Assembly: GCA_021788515.1 (NCBI GenBank) | Contig: JAJYKN010000009.1 | Span: 1 to 9,109, forward strand | Reading direction: 5' to 3' | Length of the DNA stretch: 9,109 bases | Origin: Nitrospirota bacterium | GTDB taxonomy: Bacteria; Nitrospirota; UBA9217 | Shown here: positions 6,462-9,109 of the stretch, one piece after another | How positions within the stretch are numbered: position 1 is the first letter of the stretch | Layout: each line of letters begins with the position of its first letter | Notes under the pieces: generated by a model | Told to the model about the DNA's origin: nothing | Database searches by the model: none | What the model saw: only the letters and a program-made list of their open reading frames with translations | Position numbers and translations under genes: made by a program

Positions 6462-9109
6462 ATGGCTAAACTCCTTCACATACTCATCGTCGAGGATTCC
6501 AATGACGACACGCTCCTGCTGGTCCGCGAACTGCGGAGGGCCGGCTACGAGACCGTGCATGAACGCGTCGAGACTGCCGAAGCCATGAAGGCTGCGCTCA
6601 AGCAACAGGAGTGGGACCTCGTCATCTCCGACTACATGATGCCCACGTTCAGCGGCATCGCGGCCCTTAAGGTCCTCCAGATGAGCGGGCAGGACCTGCC
6701 GTTCATTATCGTTTCGGGCAACATCGGCGAAGACATCGCCGTGGCCGCGATGAAGGCCGGGGCCCACGATTATATCATCAAGGGCAACCTTGCCAGGCTC
6801 GTTCCCGCCGTGGAGCGAGAGCTAAAAGAAGCGGGCGAGCGCCGCAAGCGGAGCCTGGTGGAAGACCAGCTCAGGCAGTCGAGGCAGAGACTCTTCGAAA
6901 CGCTGGGAAAAATGAACGAAGGGTTTTTCACCCTCGACCGCCAATGGCGGTTTTCCTACGTGAATGCGGAAGCTGCCAGACTCTGGCAAAAAAACAGGGC
7001 GGAGCTGCTTGGAAACAGCCTGTGGGACGTGTCGCCGAATGCAGCCGGCAGCATATTCGAGCAGCAATACCGCAGGGCGGTGCGGGATCAGATCCCGGTC
7101 CACTTCGATGCCGTCTCTCCCCTGCTGAGCATCTGGGTCGAGGCCCGCGCCTATCCTACCGAGGACGGCCTCGCCGTTTATTTCCACGACATCACCGACC
7201 GCAAACAGTCGGAGGAACAGATCTCCCGTCTGAACCGCCTGTATTCCGTCCTCAGCAAGGTGAACGAGGCCATCGTCCGGATCAACGACACCCAAAACCT
7301 GTACGAAGAGATTTGCCGCATCACCGTGGAAGAAGGTTCCTTCAAAATGGCATGGATCGGCATCACCGACCCCGCGTCGAAACGGGTCATGCCCGAAGCA
7401 AGCTTCGGCGACGTCGGGGGGTACCTGGAGCATATCAATGTCATCGCAGCCGACGTCCCGGAGGGAAAAGGGCCCACGGGCAGGGCGGTTTTCGAGGGGA
7501 AATACCGGATCTGCAGCGACATCGCCCAGGACCCCATCATGCGTCTCTGGCGCGACAACGCTCTCAGCCACGGCTTTCGCACCTCCGCGGCCTTCCCCCT
7601 CCGCTCAGGCAACGAGGTCATCGGCGGTTTCACCGTGTACGGGGACCAGCCCCGGTCCTTCACGAACGAGGAAATCGGGCTCCTGTCCGCGCTCGCGGAC
7701 GATGTGTCCTACGCCATCGACTCGCTGGCCAACGAACAGCGGAGAAAAGAGGCCGAGGAACGAACCGGAGTCACCAACGCGCTGCTCAAACTGTTTACAC
7801 AAAAGTTTTCCCGCAAGGAATATCTCGACGCTGCGTGCGGCCTGATCCGGGAATGGAGCGGCATCCGCCATGTCGGCATCCGGATCGTGGCCCCCGGAGG
7901 AAGCGCCCCCTTCGAGTCGTGCAAGGGGTACAATGACGCGTTCCTGGAGCTGGAAGGTCCTCTATCGCTGGACACCCCCTGCATCTGCACCCGCATCGTT
8001 CAGGGAGCGCCCGGGCCGTCCGATCTGTACGCCATGACGCCCAGCGGCTCCTTCTTTTCCGAAAACACGGCAAAGTTCATGGGCCAGGTGGCCCCGGAAG
8101 ACCGGGGGCACTACCGCGGCGTGTGCATGAAATACGGTTTCACGTCGCTCGGCGTGATACCGATCCGCCACCGCGAAACTCCGGTCGGGGCCATCCATCT
8201 TGCCGATGAGCGGGAAGGAATGCTTCCCCAAAAGACCGTGGTGTTCCTTGAGCAGCTGGCGTACATCGTCGGCGAAGCGGTCTTCCGGTTCAGCGTTGAA
8301 GACGAGCTTCGCAGGAATTTCACCAACCTGCAAAAAACCACCGAACTCCTGGAGCGGTTTTTCTCCACCACCCACATGCTCGTGGCCTATATGGACCGGG
8401 ACTTCAACTATATCCGCGTGAACCGGGCCTACGCCGAGGCGGACAATCATCTTCCCGAGTTCTACGTGGGAAGGAACCATTTTGCGCTCTATCCCCATGC
8501 AGAGAACGAACGGTTCTTCCGGCAGGTGGTGGAAACCGGCGAGCCTTTTGAAGCCTATGAGCGGCCCCTCGATTTTTCAACCCGTCCGGAACGAACAACG
8601 TCCTACTGGGACTGGAACGTGCTCCCTGTCAAGGAAACCGACGGCCGGGTGAGCGGCCTGGTCTTCACGCTCATCGATATCAGCGCGCGCATGCACGCGG
8701 AGGCCGAGCTCCGGCGGGCGCTGTCCTACAACCGGAGCCTGATCGAGGCCAGCCTCGACCCCCTCGTCACCATCAGCCCCGACGGAAAGATCACCGACAC
8801 GAACGCCGCCGCCGAAAGGGCCACGGGCCTGCTCCGCGAGGAGTTGATCAACACTGATTTTTCCGAGTACTTCACCGAACCCGCGAAGGCCCGGTACGGC
8901 TACCTCCAGGCGTTCCGCGAGGGCAAAGTTATGGACTACGCCCTCGAAATGCGGCATCGCGACGGCCGGGCGATGCCCGTCCTGTACAACGCGTCCATCT
9001 ACCGCGACGAAGCCGGGAACGTCAAGGGGATCTTCGCAGCGGCCCGCGACATCACCGAACTCAGGGAAGCCGAGCGCCGCACCACGGTCACGAACAACCT
9101 CCTGAAACT
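6462..9109 (+). CDS. REC-PAS-GAF-GAF-PAS-PAS hybrid signalling protein, 3'-truncated
   Basis: Open from the ATG at 6462 to the window end: 882 codons with no stop. Domains seen: receiver ~5-121 with E11/D12, phospho-acceptor D57 in VISDYMMP, S85 in FIIVSGN and K107 in DYIIKGNL; PAS ~142-248 ending FHDITDRKQSEE; GAF ~262-421 (FKMAWIGI, GKGPTGRAVFEGK); second GAF ~442-611 with CIC at C507/C509 and C555 in RGVCMKYGF; PAS ~622-742; PAS 752-867 (copy C of the repeated module). The last residues, TTVTNNLLK, resemble TGVTNALLK at the start of the second GAF (from residue 436), so another GAF probably follows. The output, likely HisKA/HATPase_c, is not visible. Upstream of the ATG is a pyrimidine tract (TTCTTCTCCCT) without a Shine-Dalgarno. 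The start is still preferred because any later one would remove E11/D12, and an in-frame stop lies at 6438-6440. The N-terminal receiver probably takes phosphate from a kinase in this cluster. Confidence 0.9.
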   Translation, partial: MAKLLHILIVEDSNDDTLLLVRELRRAGYETVHERVETAEAMKAALKQQEWDLVISDYMMPTFSGIAALKVLQMSGQDLPFIIVSGNIGEDIAVAAMKAGAHDYIIKGNLARLVPAVERELKEAGERRKRSLVEDQLRQSRQRLFETLGKMNEGFFTLDRQWRFSYVNAEAARLWQKNRAELLGNSLWDVSPNAAGSIFEQQYRRAVRDQIPVHFDAVSPLLSIWVEARAYPTEDGLAVYFHDITDRKQSEEQISRLNRLYSVLSKVNEAIVRINDTQNLYEEICRITVEEGSFKMAWIGITDPASKRVMPEASFGDVGGYLEHINVIAADVPEGKGPTGRAVFEGKYRICSDIAQDPIMRLWRDNALSHGFRTSAAFPLRSGNEVIGGFTVYGDQPRSFTNEEIGLLSALADDVSYAIDSLANEQRRKEAEERTGVTNALLKLFTQKFSRKEYLDAACGLIREWSGIRHVGIRIVAPGGSAPFESCKGYNDAFLELEGPLSLDTPCICTRIVQGAPGPSDLYAMTPSGSFFSENTAKFMGQVAPEDRGHYRGVCMKYGFTSLGVIPIRHRETPVGAIHLADEREGMLPQKTVVFLEQLAYIVGEAVFRFSVEDELRRNFTNLQKTTELLERFFSTTHMLVAYMDRDFNYIRVNRAYAEADNHLPEFYVGRNHFALYPHAENERFFRQVVETGEPFEAYERPLDFSTRPERTTSYWDWNVLPVKETDGRVSGLVFTLIDISARMHAEAELRRALSYNRSLIEASLDPLVTISPDGKITDTNAAAERATGLLREELINTDFSEYFTEPAKARYGYLQAFREGKVMDYALEMRHRDGRAMPVLYNASIYRDEAGNVKGIFAAARDITELREAERRTTVTNNLLK
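8715..9062 (+). repeat. PAS module, copy C (residues 752-867 of the last protein)
   Basis: This is the same PAS module as copies A and B, here in a different gene. From the conserved YNRSL to ARDITEL it aligns without gaps to copy A, with 82 of 112 residues identical by hand count. Variable positions concentrate after GKITD.N and around the FREG segment, while the DPLVTI, TDFS.YFTEP and LYNAS.YRDE..GN blocks are fixed. Confidence 0.8.

Noticed and set aside
6944..7936. Open frame of 330 codons on the + strand in another frame
   Set aside because: It overlaps the PAS and GAF domains of the real gene starting at 6462. Its translation is an Arg/Pro/His/Gly-rich string without domain signatures, typical of an out-of-frame reading.

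Overview
The window is a dense block of bacterial signal-transduction genes, all on the + strand, with no housekeeping gene, RNA gene or transposase. It is fairly GC-rich. It combines very long multi-PAS/GAF sensor proteins, an Rcp1-type response regulator, an NMT1/THI5-like binding lipoprotein and dispersed 7-bp-periodic repeats. That mix suggests an environmental, probably anaerobic, bacterium of the Nitrospirota or Desulfobacterota (former Deltaproteobacteria) kind. The assignment is an inference from gene style only.

Layout: (1) 1-1517 is the 3' part of a membrane histidine kinase (MASE3-like membrane region, a cysteine-rich PAS, HisKA, HATPase_c). A 7-bp-periodic inverted repeat lies in frame inside its ATPase domain. 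(2) 1518-1702 is non-coding, with two weak hairpins and no convincing promoter. (3) 1703-2740 is a lipoprotein substrate-binding protein. (4) 2756-5899, only 15 nt downstream, is a 1047-residue sensor kinase (TM - periplasmic loop - TM - HAMP - PAS - PAS - GAF_2 - PAS - HisKA - HATPase_c). (5) 5945-6376 is a stand-alone Rcp1-like receiver. (6) 6462 to the window end is a 3'-truncated protein of at least 882 residues (REC - PAS - GAF - Cys-type GAF - PAS - PAS ...), whose output domain lies outside the window. The two non-coding junctions flanking the receiver gene carry two further heptad-repeat elements of different sequence.

How they may work together (inference): the lipoprotein captures a small ligand outside the membrane and reports it to the periplasmic loop of the adjacent kinase. 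The kinase then phosphorylates the stand-alone receiver and/or the REC domain of the last protein, which would pass the signal on after integrating its own PAS/GAF inputs. No ABC permease or ATPase and no DNA-binding output domain is present. The most notable signals are the in-frame repeat insertion in the first kinase, the three heptad-repeat elements in 9 kb, a PAS module present in three near-copies in two proteins, and the binding-protein/kinase pairing without a transporter.
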